64,000 nucleotides of DNA from Virgibacillus subterraneus (GTDB taxonomy: Bacteria; Bacillota; Bacilli; Bacillales; Amphibacillaceae): positions 1 through 64,000 of the forward strand of contig NZ_FOEH01000006.1 of assembly GCF_900110695.1 (NCBI RefSeq), given 5' to 3'. Position 1 is the stretch's first letter, and each line of letters starts with the position of its first letter. A model generated the notes under the pieces. That model was not told the DNA's origin, searched no databases, and saw nothing but the letters and a program-made list of their open reading frames with translations. Shown here one piece after another: positions 37,854 through 47,331 of this stretch. A program made the translations under genes and the position numbers.

Positions 37854-39188
37854 ATGAAAAAGTATTTTCGTTTTAAAGAATTGGGAACAGACTATAAGAC
37901 TGAATTTATGGCAGGACTAACGACATTCCTTGCCATGGCATATATATTATTTGTTAACCCATCAACACTTGCATTGGTAGGAATTGAAGAATTACCAGAA
38001 GGAGTTACACGAATCGACCAAGGTGCAGTATTTACAGCAACTGCCATTGCAGCAGCTATCGGTACATTAATTATGGGTATTTTTGCGAAGTATCCAATTG
38101 CGCTTGCACCCGGTATGGGGTTAAACGCATTTTTTGCGTATACCGTTGTGCTGGGATATGGGATACCATGGGAAACTGCTCTAGCGGGCGTATTAGCTTC
38201 CGGACTTATTTTTATCGTTTTGACATTAACGGGACTTCGCGAAAAAGTTATCAATGCTATTCCGGCAAATTTAAAAATGGCAGTTGGAGCGGGTATTGGT
38301 GTATATATTGCATTTATAGGTTTTCAAAATGCAGGAATAATTGTCGGTGATGACGCAACACTTGTCGGAATGGGTGACTTAACATCACCAACTGTACTGC
38401 TAGCAATTTTTGGAATTATAATATCTGTTATTCTATTAAGTTTAAATATTAAAGGCGGCATTTTTTATGGTATGATTTTAACTGCTATCGCAGGAATTAT
38501 CTTTAATCTGATTGATCCGCCGTCAGGTCTTGGTGGAATTGTTGGGGAAGTTCCCAGCTTAGCGCCAACATTTGGTCAGGCAATCGCTCACTTTGGTGAT
38601 ATTTTTACTATTGAAATGCTAGTGGTTATTTTAACTTTCTTGTTCGTTGATTTCTTTGATACAGCTGGGACTTTAGTGGCGGTAGCTAATCAGGCAGGAT
38701 TAATGAAGGATAATAAGCTTCCGCGTGCAGGAAAGGCGCTTTTTGCCGATTCAGCAGCGACAGTTGTTGGTTCGGTTGCCGGGACTTCCACAACAACATC
38801 TTATATTGAATCAACTGCAGGCGTGGGAGCCGGTGGTCGTACTGGTTTCACTTCAATCGTAACAGCAGGCTTTTTCCTTCTCGCGCTATTTTTCTCACCT
38901 CTGTTGAGTGTTGTGACTGCAGAAGTAACTGCACCAGCACTGATCATTGTTGGGGTATTGATGTCGTCAACACTGAAAAATATTGACTGGGATCAGTTTG
39001 AAATTGCCGTACCAGCATTTCTAACTATTATTATGATGCCATTAACATATAGTATTGCAACCGGGATTGCTATTGGGTTTATTTTCTACCCAATCACGAT
39101 GATATTGAAGGGCCGTATCAAAGAAATAAATCCGGTTATGTATGTATTATTTGTTATATTTATTCTTTATTTTATGTTCCTAAGCTAG
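37854..39188 (+). CDS. pbuG: Guanine/hypoxanthine permease PbuG
   Basis: This proton-coupled purine permease belongs to the AzgA/NCS2 group and has about 12 membrane segments over 444 residues. Family motifs are TTFLAMAYILFVNP, APGMGLNAFFAYT and the segment VDFFDTAGTLVAVANQAG. GTSTTTSYIESTAG is the substrate-site helix pair. ATG 37854 has AGGAGG 7 nt upstream. It lies after guaA, as in B. subtilis, and is under its own guanine riboswitch. Confidence 0.95.
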   Translation: MKKYFRFKELGTDYKTEFMAGLTTFLAMAYILFVNPSTLALVGIEELPEGVTRIDQGAVFTATAIAAAIGTLIMGIFAKYPIALAPGMGLNAFFAYTVVLGYGIPWETALAGVLASGLIFIVLTLTGLREKVINAIPANLKMAVGAGIGVYIAFIGFQNAGIIVGDDATLVGMGDLTSPTVLLAIFGIIISVILLSLNIKGGIFYGMILTAIAGIIFNLIDPPSGLGGIVGEVPSLAPTFGQAIAHFGDIFTIEMLVVILTFLFVDFFDTAGTLVAVANQAGLMKDNKLPRAGKALFADSAATVVGSVAGTSTTTSYIESTAGVGAGGRTGFTSIVTAGFFLLALFFSPLLSVVTAEVTAPALIIVGVLMSSTLKNIDWDQFEIAVPAFLTIIMMPLTYSIATGIAIGFIFYPITMILKGRIKEINPVMYVLFVIFILYFMFLS

Positions 39189-39195
39189 AACACTG

Positions 39196-39236
39196 AAAAA
39201 AAGCGAAATCATCTCATAGGATGGTTTCGCTTTTGT
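39196..39236 (+). terminator. Terminator after pbuG
   Basis: AAAAGCGAAATCATC and GATGGTTTCGCTTTT form a 15-bp stem (one G-T pair), loop TCATAG, then T-rich DNA. Confidence 0.9.
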
Positions 39237-39254
39237 TTGTTAGGATACCACAAA

Positions 39255-39445
39255 ATTTAAGTGCCGTGGATAACTGGAATTCTGAATCAGTCATGTCCAG
39301 CTCCAGCGCTTAGCGCCTAGTGGACTTCCCTCCCCGTGTCTACGATAAGTCAACATCGAATCGCTTACGCTCTTCGTGTATCCTTTATCTCACACGGGTC
39401 AGTCCAGTCCATACGGCGCTGAACAGGCGCTTGCGCTTTAGTCTT
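39255..39445. repeat. GC-rich mosaic repeat, short copy
   Basis: Shares the blocks GTCCAGCTCC, GCGCCTAGTGGACTTCCCTC, GCTTACGCTCTTCGTGTATC and GCGCTGAACAGGCGCT with 14837-15195. It lacks the ACAGGACGT palindromes of the long copy. Confidence 0.75.
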
Positions 39446-39449
39446 AGCC

Positions 39450-40604
39450 TCAAGCTTTTTTTCCGTATGGTAACAGGTGAAATGCAGTTAGAGATAAAGT
39501 GCCGAATAATGCACAACAACCCAGTACAAAGTATAATGTTCCACCGCCGTATGAATCTATTAATGCCCCACCAGTAAGCGATCCGATGATTCCTGATACG
39601 CCGAAGAATACGGAATAAAACACGAGATGTCCAGTTGACTGTAATATGCTTGGTATTAATCTGGTGATATACTCAAATGATGCTAAATAGAATACGCCGA
39701 AAGTTAAGCCGTGTAAAAACTGTAATGCAAGGATGTACATCGGATCGTCAACTGCAGCATACAAGAACCAACGCATACTGTAGATAGTTCCAGCAAAAAT
39801 AATAAATAATAGCGTATGGTATTTTCTGAACCATCGACCAGCCAGTGCAAAGACTGCTGCCTCGCTTGCAACACCAATGAACCAAGCTATGCCAACTAAT
39901 CCTTCGCCACCACCAAGTTCAGTAATGTATAATCCAATAAAACTGTCATTTGCGCGGTGTGAAATTGTCAGAAACATAATCATAAATAGAAAAATGATAA
40001 ATGGCTTGTTTTTGGCTAATCGCTTTACATCAATTAATTGAATAGGATCAGATTCTACTTTCACATCGGTTAAGCGAAACGCGACAATTAATGCTGTTAC
40101 ACCAAAAAATAAGTATGGCCAGATCATATATTGAACACCAATTTCTGAGAGAACCGCCCCAACAATTAAAGAAGAGGTTGCAAAACCGATTGACCCCCAT
40201 GTTCGGATTGTTCCGAATGAAATTCGTAAATCATCTGCCCGGCGTTGAGCCAAGCTGTCACCAAGAGCCCCTATCGGTGAGGTGAAAAAGTAAAATACGA
40301 ATCCCATTAGAATAATTGCAAGTAAACCATTCATTTGGAAAAATAAAACACTGCTAATCAGTAATCCGAAAATACAAATTATCAGCATTCTTTTAACGGT
40401 TTTATATTTATCACTCATATAGCCCCAGAAAGGTTGTGAAAAGATTGCAGCTAAAGGACCGACTGCTAGTACCCATCCTATCTCCGTACCATTTAATCCT
40501 TTATAGTTAAGGTACAATGGCAAGAAGCTTATGATAATTGTATTTGTAGCATGAAAACTGAATAATAACATTTTCAAGGGTGTTAATGATTGATTATTAG
40601 GCAT
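39450..40604 (-). CDS. MFS transporter (MFS_1-like, sugar/nucleoside type)
   Basis: This 384-residue, 12-segment membrane protein belongs to the major facilitator superfamily. The first loop motif is GYMSDKYKTVKR. The half-repeat at about residues 130-145 is FGTIRTWGSIGFATSS, typical of the PucC/LacY-like group and of B. subtilis YwbF. It may carry sugars or nucleosides, but the substrate cannot be read. GGGAGCG lies upstream of the ATG. It runs against pbuG, with the GC-rich repeat between. Confidence 0.8.
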   Translation of the reverse strand: MPNNQSLTPLKMLLFSFHATNTIIISFLPLYLNYKGLNGTEIGWVLAVGPLAAIFSQPFWGYMSDKYKTVKRMLIICIFGLLISSVLFFQMNGLLAIILMGFVFYFFTSPIGALGDSLAQRRADDLRISFGTIRTWGSIGFATSSLIVGAVLSEIGVQYMIWPYLFFGVTALIVAFRLTDVKVESDPIQLIDVKRLAKNKPFIIFLFMIMFLTISHRANDSFIGLYITELGGGEGLVGIAWFIGVASEAAVFALAGRWFRKYHTLLFIIFAGTIYSMRWFLYAAVDDPMYILALQFLHGLTFGVFYLASFEYITRLIPSILQSTGHLVFYSVFFGVSGIIGSLTGGALIDSYGGGTLYFVLGCCALFGTLSLTAFHLLPYGKKA

Positions 40605-40664
40605 TGAATTCGCTCCCTATAGTTGTAAAGGTTTAATTATACTATACTTGGAGTATACAAATAA

Positions 40665-40760
40665 ACTTTTTTGGCAGATAAGAAAGCATAACTACTCTCT
40701 GATTAGATAAATGCAACTAAGGCACTCACTATTAATGCTTGGTGAATGCCACTAAAAAAG
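40665..40760. repeat. Two-hairpin interspersed repeat, copy c
   Basis: TTTTTTGGCAGATAAGAAAG, then TAAATGCAACTAAGGCACTC, then ATGCTTGGTGAATGCC. The left hairpin's right arm is worn (CTCTCTGATTAG instead of CTTTCTTACTG). Confidence 0.7.
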
Positions 40761-40893
40761 TAGGTAGGGTATGTATATTCAACCCAATAGGCGAAATATT
40801 TAGCTGGATGTGAGGGACCACAGTGGATATCACAAATTTCGGCCGGATAAGTGAAATCTCAACAAGAAAATAAATAGAAGCAGATTTAGTCAT

Positions 40894-41424
40894 CTACTTC
40901 TCCCATACTTCCTCAATATATTCATCGCGTCCCGACTTAGCACGATCCTGCAAATAATGTTCCTCATTTTTTTTGTAGTAATACTGGTGATGCGACTCAG
41001 CTGGATAAAAAGTTGTAGCTGACAGGACTTTGGTTGCAATTGGTTTGGAAAATTTTCCACTGTTTTCGAGTAACTGCCTGGATTTCTCAGCTAGTTCCAT
41101 TTGTTCTTCGTTATGATAAAAAATAGCTGTCCGATATGAATCGCCGCGATCATGAAATTGTCCGCCATCATCGGTCGGGTCTATTTGACGCCAGTATACT
41201 TCTAAAATTGTCTCATAGGAAATAACTGAAGGATCATAAGTGATTTCAACAGCCTCATAGTGACCGGTTGTTCCACTTTTTACAGTTTCATAGGTTGGGT
41301 TGGCAGTCAGACCGCCTGTATATCCAGACACTACCCCATGAATCCCATCCCATTTATCAAACGGTTTAACCATGCACCAGAAGCATCCGCCTGCAAATGT
41401 GGCTTTCTTTCGTTGGTATGTCAT
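40894..41424 (-). CDS. msrA: Peptide methionine-(S)-S-oxide reductase MsrA
   Basis: MsrA reduces methionine-S-sulfoxide in proteins and free methionine. The catalytic motif is GCFWC with C14 and C17; the partner residues are in [20 protein letters not shown]. The second Cys directly after the motif could resolve the sulfenic acid. ATG 41424 follows GGGGGA and gives 176 residues. No msrB is fused or adjacent. The stop codon lies within a weak hairpin (AGAAGTAGAT / ATCTGCTTCT) that may end transcription. Confidence 0.95.
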   Translation of the reverse strand: MTYQRKKATFAGGCFWCMVKPFDKWDGIHGVVSGYTGGLTANPTYETVKSGTTGHYEAVEITYDPSVISYETILEVYWRQIDPTDDGGQFHDRGDSYRTAIFYHNEEQMELAEKSRQLLENSGKFSKPIATKVLSATTFYPAESHHQYYYKKNEEHYLQDRAKSGRDEYIEEVWEK

Positions 41425-41533
41425 GCTCGTTTCCCCCAATTGTTCTTTAATGATTGTTTTTTACTATAACACAGATTGGAATATATAAGGAAATAAATGA
41501 TTTTCATATTAGAAATCTGTCTAAAAGTGCTTT

Positions 41534-41565
41534 AAAAAGCTGTCTGCTTCAATTGCAGACAGCCT
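41534..41565 (-). terminator. Terminator of the unknown membrane-protein gene
   Basis: Read on the minus strand: GGCTGTCTGC, short loop, GCAGACAGC, then TTTTT. It lies just past the stop codon of the gene at 41572-43128. Confidence 0.85.
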
Positions 41566-41571
41566 TATCCT

Positions 41572-43128
41572 TTAGATAAAATATGGTCCGAAAAATGAAA
41601 GTAGCATTAAAATGTGCGCCCCAACAAAGCAAGATATCCTAGCCGATGCATTCCAGTCCCTTGTTTTCTTTGTTGATTGTGCTGCAATGTATGCAATCAT
41701 AGCGGATAGCAGGATAAACACATACGAGCTGCCATTAAACGTCAGGTAATCAGGTGCATTTAAGTAGATCGACTGAACGAAAATATAGTCCTTAAAAATG
41801 AAGACTGCCAGCATGTAAATACCTACCCCTGTGTAAAATATCCATGGCGGATCTTCGTCCAGCTTTTTACTTTTTGACATCTGCATGATGACTATGAACA
41901 CTACGGGCCAAATAAACCAAATACTTGAAATAGATATGGTGATTACCGTCATGGACATCATACCCAGTGTTTTGCCGAGTCCTCTAATCCAGTCATCCAT
42001 AGTCAGCCCAGGAGCCTTATCAACAATTGCAGGTTTGCTGGAGGAAACGTTTATATCATTGCTTTCCCCTTTCAGATCAAGCCATATAACTGTTGATTCA
42101 TCCAGCCATTGTGGATTTCCTGATACATCAGGTGTATTACTTTTACGAAAGACTTCTACATCTCCATTATCTGACATGGATGCTGAATAGATATTGAATG
42201 CAGTATTTTCTTTAAATTTTGTCTGAGTGTAGCCGCTAGCATTAAAAATGAAATGGGGGTTGCCGTCACGATACGAGATGTTAATACTACCAACTTCACT
42301 AAGGTTCCCGTTGCCAGCAGGGTCATTGAACTTCAATTGCTCTAGTGGAAACTTCTCATTGCTACCTATGGTTACTTGCTTATAGTACGTATAAAATTGT
42401 GGTGGTCCCTGGGATTGTTTTTGCTGTGTTTCAAATGCATAAGTCAATTCTTGGTCATTAACGGCAAAATCGATATGGTTGATAATTTGTCCAAACGTAA
42501 TTGTGAATTTTTCCTGATGGACTTGTTCAATACCTTTAGCTTTAACTGCATAAACATTAATCTCAACATTATTATTAATGGAATTTTTTGTCATTAAGTA
42601 AAGTCCCTGTTTTCCCTCGAATGGAGTGATCTCATCTGTACCATCTTTTAAATCCATCAGCTTATTTGAAGTCTTATCAACTTGATTAAGCTTATATAAT
42701 GTATTGTCTTTTGTGTAAAGAATGGTGTCCTTCAATGGATAGAATCGTTTAGCATCGGAGACGATTATGTTACCTTTCTGGTCATAAATGTGTTTGTAAT
42801 CATGGTAAATCAGATTATTTTCTTGAATAAACACTTGTGTCCATTTGTCAAACGGAATATCATACGAATTTTCATTAACTACTTCAAAATTATTATTTAA
42901 TGTCTTAGTCAAAAGCTGGCCTTCTTCATAAGTCTGAATGATAAGCTTATCGTCATTAGTCTTTTGTACTGGAAGTCCGTTATTTACAGTTGTCGTTCCA
43001 ATTTGTAATGCTCTGCTCCAGCCTTCATCTGGAGGTTCTGACGCGTTTGTAATATTTTGATAAAAAACACTGAAAATGCCAATTGCAATAATGATGGATG
43101 GTATAATCCAAAATAGATGTTTTCTCAT
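41572..43128 (-). CDS. Unknown membrane-anchored extracytoplasmic protein
   Basis: I do not recognise the family. An N-terminal membrane segment (KHLFWIIPSIIIAIGIFSVF, about 3-22) precedes about 370 residues of extracytoplasmic sequence. That part has repeating beta-rich segments such as NENSYDIPFDKWTQVFIQEN, resembling a propeller. The last 140 residues form about five membrane segments. ATG 43128 after AGGGG gives 518 residues, and is preferred to the longer frame from 43197. It ends in a strong terminator and appears monocistronic. Confidence 0.6.
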   Translation of the reverse strand: MRKHLFWIIPSIIIAIGIFSVFYQNITNASEPPDEGWSRALQIGTTTVNNGLPVQKTNDDKLIIQTYEEGQLLTKTLNNNFEVVNENSYDIPFDKWTQVFIQENNLIYHDYKHIYDQKGNIIVSDAKRFYPLKDTILYTKDNTLYKLNQVDKTSNKLMDLKDGTDEITPFEGKQGLYLMTKNSINNNVEINVYAVKAKGIEQVHQEKFTITFGQIINHIDFAVNDQELTYAFETQQKQSQGPPQFYTYYKQVTIGSNEKFPLEQLKFNDPAGNGNLSEVGSINISYRDGNPHFIFNASGYTQTKFKENTAFNIYSASMSDNGDVEVFRKSNTPDVSGNPQWLDESTVIWLDLKGESNDINVSSSKPAIVDKAPGLTMDDWIRGLGKTLGMMSMTVITISISSIWFIWPVVFIVIMQMSKSKKLDEDPPWIFYTGVGIYMLAVFIFKDYIFVQSIYLNAPDYLTFNGSSYVFILLSAMIAYIAAQSTKKTRDWNASARISCFVGAHILMLLSFFGPYFI

Positions 43129-43302
43129 TATGATCCCCTTGTCTATGTCTGTATCGATATGACTTTCTAACCATATTTTTATTTTGCGATAAGCCAAATT
43201 TTCTAAAATTTGTTACATAAGTAAAATATATCACAAACAAGGAAGCTAAAGAAATTATTTTGAATCTTAAATCATATGTTAAAATAAGGGGAGACTGAAA
43301 TT

Positions 43303-46300
43303 TTGAAAGAAGGTATGGGTTCTATGGGGAAAATACCAATCATACAAAGTCAGCTTAGTCCACCACCAATAAAAGATAGATTTGTTAGGCGCGCAAAAGT
43401 GAATCGAAAACTGATCAATGCGAATAAGTATCCACTCACATTATTGCATGCTGGCGCAGGATATGGAAAAAGTACTGCATTGGCTTTATTTGTGCATGAC
43501 ATTAGTCCTGGTTCATGCTGGTATTCAATTTCCCAAAACGATGACGACATCCTTCCTTTCATAAATAAATTAATTCACGCAGTTAAGTTAAAATATCCGT
43601 TGTTTGGCAAATCAATTCTAAATGAAATTGAGAAGTTGGACAATTACATTAATGACGAGCAAATATGGTCACTGACTTCATCCTTTATTAATGAGATTAT
43701 TGAAATGAAAAAACAGGTTACATTAATTTTGGACGACTTCCATCATGTAAAAAATTCGAATGAAATCGAGCAATGGATAAAACAGCTTCTTGATTATGTT
43801 CCGGAAAATATGCATATCATATTGTCCAGCAGAACTAAACCGAAATGGGATATCATACCGAAATTAAAGATAAAGGGTGACTTACTTGATATTCCACAAA
43901 ATGATTTAGTTCTTTCATCTGATGAAATGCATCATGTTCTAGAAGACATATATCAAGTTAACCTAGTATCAGAAGATTTACAAAAAATTCATCAGTTAAC
44001 TGAAGGATGGGCAATAGCATTTAGTATGTTTATCCAGCATATGCAATCAGAGTCATCGATAGATAATATCTTTCAAAATCGTCAGCAATCGCTGCAGGAT
44101 TTATTCGACTACTTGGCGTCTGAAGTATTATCAAAACAATCACTAATTACGCAACAATTCCTATTACAATCGAGCATCATTGATGTGTTAACACCTGATG
44201 TTAGTGATTATGTGTTACAAATTAACGGTTCAGAGGAAATTCTGGCAGGACTGGTTGAACAGAATTTGTTTATTGTAGAGGGTGAGGGTAGTCATTATCG
44301 CTACCACGCCTTATTCAAGGCTTTTTTAGAAAATCGTCTGCAGAAAACGTATCCAGTCGAATTCAAAGACTTACATAAACGAGCGGCACAATACTACGAA
44401 AAAATATTTCATATGGAAACAGCTTTATACCATTATCGACAAATACAGGCATTTAGTGCGATAGCTCATATCTTGCAAAAACAAGGATCTAAATTGCTTC
44501 GAACAGGGAGATTGCAGCACTTATACGAGTTATTATACGAGCTACCGGAAAAGTTTAAAGAAAAAGATCTGATTCTATATTTCTATCAAGGTGAAATTGA
44601 GCGTTACCGGTCATCCTATGCGGAAGCCGAGCAGAACTATAACCGGATACTGGAGCGATGTAAAGAAGATTATTATATTGCTGGCATTGCACTCGAAGGG
44701 ATGGCGCGAATATATCTGGATACCATCCAGCCCGACATTGCAGAACGCTATGTGAATCAGGCTATCCAGATGCGTGAGAGGTCAAGTGCAAGCAAGGAAG
44801 AGATGGCAAGACTATATCAGTTAATGGCTGAAAACCTGATAAATGCTGGTCAGGCAATGAAAGCAGAATCCTGGTTTGATCGTGCAAAAGAATTAAATTT
44901 GCCATTGGAAGAGGGAAACCTTCAAGCGCGAATATACTTGCGGACTGGCAAACTTGCAAAAGCCCGAGAGACTCTGATTCAACGAAAACAAAACGCAAAA
45001 ACAACAAAACATTTACCACAGTCTCATCGCGAAACAGACATTCTGCTATCGATTATCGAAGCATTTATGGGTGAAGCTGAATCGAGTAGAAAACTGGCGA
45101 GTAATGGAATACAGTTAGGGTTGAATATCCAGTCTCCGTTTGTAGAGGCATGCGGATGGATGCGAATGGGCCATGCTGTTCAGTTATCGGATCACTATGA
45201 GTCTGATTTAGCAATTAATTGTTATGAGACCGCCTTGGATATCATGGAGAAAATTAACGTATCACGAGGTAAAGCGGAGCCTTATATGGGTTTAGCAATC
45301 CTTTATGGAAAAAAGCAACAATATGATCAAGCAGTTGAAACTGCAAATAAAGGATTGCGTGAAACGGAAAAAGTTAAGGATCGCTGGCTAAGCGCAATGA
45401 TTAAGTTATGTATTGGGATAACCGAAATTTATAACAATGATTTAGAAAGAGCGTCACAAGTTATGATGGAGGTTCACAGAGAGTTTAAATCATGTGGTGA
45501 TCGTTATGGCAATTTAGTTAGTAGGTTTTGGAATACGTTTATCGCCTTTAAACAGGAAAATGATGAAAGGTTCAAACAAGAGATGCAACTCTTTCTGAAG
45601 GAATTGCAAACAGAAGAATATGATTTTTTCCTTAAAAAAAGAACTACCTTTGGTCCAACTGATGTTCAAAACATTGCTCCCATGCTGTTAAAGGCTAAAA
45701 ATCTTGATATAGAGCCCGCATTTGTTTCAAGATTACTATATGAACTTGGGTTTGATGAAACAATAAAAAGTCATCCAGGCTATACGTTAACAATTCAGAC
45801 ATTTGGTCATTTAAAGGTTTGGCTAGGAAATAAGCAAGTTGAAAACACTGATTGGCAGCGTGGAAAGGCTAAGGAGCTATTTGAATTACTTATAACGAAT
45901 CGGGAAAAGCTCATATCAAAAGAGGAAATCCTCCAAAAGCTTTGGCCTAACCAGGATGAGAATGGTGCAAATAAAACATTTAAAGTTACCCTGAATGCAT
46001 TATTAAAAGCATTGGAACCAATGCGAAAGGCTCGTGAGGAATCCTTTTTTATAAAACGAAAAGGCAGTGCATACGGGCTGAACCAAGATTCTGGATACAA
46101 ATTAGATAGTATTATATTTGAAGAAGGAGTACTAAGCGGAATTGAAGAAAGCGACCCAAAGCATGCCAAAGAAAAGTTGGATAAGGCCCTAGCATTGTAT
46201 GAAGGCGATTATCTGGCAGATCTCAGATTTACGGACTGGTGTGTTACAGAACGTGAACGGCTGCAATTAATTTATCTCCGTGGTTTGGAAAAAATGGCAC

Positions 46301-46557
46301 AGGTGTCAGTTAGACTCCGTGAATTCAATGCATGTATTGACTGGTGTGAAAAGATTTTAGCGATTGATAATGCATGGGAAGAGGCATATCGCCTGTTAAT
46401 GTATAGCTACTATCAAAATAATAACCGTCCCCAAGCAATTAAATGGTATGAGAAATGTGCTTCTAATTTAGAGGAAGAACTTGGAATCGAGCCGATGGAA
46501 CCAACTAGAGAAATGTACTATATGATTATCGAATCGGAAGAGCTAAAATCATACTGA
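43303..46557 (+). CDS. MalT-like STAND ATPase regulator with C-terminal SARP/BTAD domain
   Basis: This is a very large putative transcriptional activator. A NACHT/STAND-type ATPase comes first with Walker A AGAGYGKST (about 45-55) and Walker B LILDDFHHV. About 450 residues of TPR-like helical repeats follow (for example AIQMRERSSASKEEMARLYQ). Near 840-940 is an OmpR-type winged helix (LTIQTFGHLKVWLGNKQV, TDWQRGKAKELFELLITN), and last a bacterial transcriptional activation domain ending EEELGIEPMEPTREMY. TTG 43303 (after GGGGAG) or ATG 43324 (after AGAAGG) may be the start. It is the likely regulator of the acyl-processing cluster downstream, but it is separated by a terminator and repeats, so that link is inferred. 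Confidence 0.85.
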   Translation: MKEGMGSMGKIPIIQSQLSPPPIKDRFVRRAKVNRKLINANKYPLTLLHAGAGYGKSTALALFVHDISPGSCWYSISQNDDDILPFINKLIHAVKLKYPLFGKSILNEIEKLDNYINDEQIWSLTSSFINEIIEMKKQVTLILDDFHHVKNSNEIEQWIKQLLDYVPENMHIILSSRTKPKWDIIPKLKIKGDLLDIPQNDLVLSSDEMHHVLEDIYQVNLVSEDLQKIHQLTEGWAIAFSMFIQHMQSESSIDNIFQNRQQSLQDLFDYLASEVLSKQSLITQQFLLQSSIIDVLTPDVSDYVLQINGSEEILAGLVEQNLFIVEGEGSHYRYHALFKAFLENRLQKTYPVEFKDLHKRAAQYYEKIFHMETALYHYRQIQAFSAIAHILQKQGSKLLRTGRLQHLYELLYELPEKFKEKDLILYFYQGEIERYRSSYAEAEQNYNRILERCKEDYYIAGIALEGMARIYLDTIQPDIAERYVNQAIQMRERSSASKEEMARLYQLMAENLINAGQAMKAESWFDRAKELNLPLEEGNLQARIYLRTGKLAKARETLIQRKQNAKTTKHLPQSHRETDILLSIIEAFMGEAESSRKLASNGIQLGLNIQSPFVEACGWMRMGHAVQLSDHYESDLAINCYETALDIMEKINVSRGKAEPYMGLAILYGKKQQYDQAVETANKGLRETEKVKDRWLSAMIKLCIGITEIYNNDLERASQVMMEVHREFKSCGDRYGNLVSRFWNTFIAFKQENDERFKQEMQLFLKELQTEEYDFFLKKRTTFGPTDVQNIAPMLLKAKNLDIEPAFVSRLLYELGFDETIKSHPGYTLTIQTFGHLKVWLGNKQVENTDWQRGKAKELFELLITNREKLISKEEILQKLWPNQDENGANKTFKVTLNALLKALEPMRKAREESFFIKRKGSAYGLNQDSGYKLDSIIFEEGVLSGIEESDPKHAKEKLDKALALYEGDYLADLRFTDWCVTERERLQLIYLRGLEKMAQVSVRLREFNACIDWCEKILAIDNAWEEAYRLLMYSYYQNNNRPQAIKWYEKCASNLEEELGIEPMEPTREMYYMIIESEELKSY

Positions 46558-46562
46558 TAACC

Positions 46563-46597
46563 CCCCCTTGATAACAGCAGAATCAAGGGGGTTTTTT
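46563..46597 (+). terminator. Terminator after the SARP-like regulator
   Basis: CCCCCTTGAT and ATCAAGGGGG form a perfect 10-bp stem, followed by TTTTTT. The T-run leads directly into AGCAGTTAAGAAA, the left end of the two-hairpin repeat. Confidence 0.93.
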
Positions 46598-46890
46598 AGC
46601 AGTTAAGAAACCAACAAGGCTGCCGAATGCGCAGTCACCATCTGGCATGAAAATGAATTTGTGGTCGAATTAGAGAGGTGTTTTCATATAGCGAATTTGA
46701 GATTTTGCGGACACCAGAGACCTTATTTGGTAGAAATCCACGAAAATGGTGGTGTTTGCGGACACCAGGGACCTTATTTAGCACAAATGCCCTCTATTTA
46801 CCATGATATATGTAAAATAAGGGCTTCTGTGTCCGGATAAGATCGAATAGGTCTTTTTTTTATAGAAATAGCGTCCCCTGTGTCCGCTCG
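46598..46890. repeat. Symmetric inverted-repeat element, copy 2
   Basis: Direct boxes at 46708-46728 and 46759-46779 (CGGACACCAG start) face inverted boxes at 46815-46835 and 46866-46886 (TGTGTCCG end). Spacing is 51 bp on both sides, centred at 46797, exactly as in copy 1. The left module at 46619-46700 is also shared. The element begins inside a truncated piece of the two-hairpin repeat. Confidence 0.85.
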
Positions 46891-47280
46891 TTAAGTTTTT
46901 TAAAGAAAACCCCATGCCTCCGCAACACGCAGCCACCAGCTATTATGAAGAAAAATTTGTAACCAAGCTAGTGAGGTATTTCCATATAAAAGTAAAAAAG
47001 CTTTCTTACTGCATAAGTGCAACTACAGCATCCACTATTAAGGCTTTGTGAATTTCCTAAGCTAAGCTTTGTTCACAATATCTTGGAAATTAACAAATGT
47101 CTATTGTTATGGATAAAAACAAGATTTTAAACCATTTAAACCAACAGTTGGAATATGCTAAACTTCTGTGAGTTTCGTCTAAATTCCTGTACCAACACCG
47201 AACGATCTCACGTAAAGCGAGCATATTTCCGTTGCGATATTAAGCATGTCAATCTTTATTAAAAATATTTCTGAAAACAC
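46891..47280. repeat. Intergenic region with repeat fragments before tetR
   Basis: About 46918-46985 repeats the left module of the symmetric element (CACGCAGCCACCAGC, then GAGGTATTTCCATATA). 46990-47065 is a copy of the two-hairpin repeat (CTTTCTTACTGCATAAGTGC). From 47066 to 47280 nothing clear is seen. Confidence 0.65.
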
Positions 47281-47309
47281 TTGATAATTTTTAGAAATTT
47301 CCGTATAAT
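47281..47309 (+). promoter_or_regulatory. SigmaA-type promoter of the TetR/acyl cluster
   Basis: TTGATA (47281-47286), 17-bp spacer, TATAAT (47304-47309), 22 bp before the tetR start. It is the only strong promoter seen for the operon start. Confidence 0.8.
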
Positions 47310-47331
47310 CAAAAACTGAGAGGTGGTTCAT

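Noticed and set aside
39320-39577. 85-codon open frame after pbuG
   Set aside because: It translates the short GC-rich repeat and runs into the opposite-strand MFS gene.
40790-40870. Third copy of the symmetric element
   Set aside because: GAGGGACCACAGTGG and GGCCGGATAAG look loosely similar, but the box spacing and the CGGACAC core are missing.
46563-47331. Insertion sequence carrying a transposase
   Set aside because: No frame in this region encodes a transposase or shows a DDE motif; only non-coding repeats are seen.
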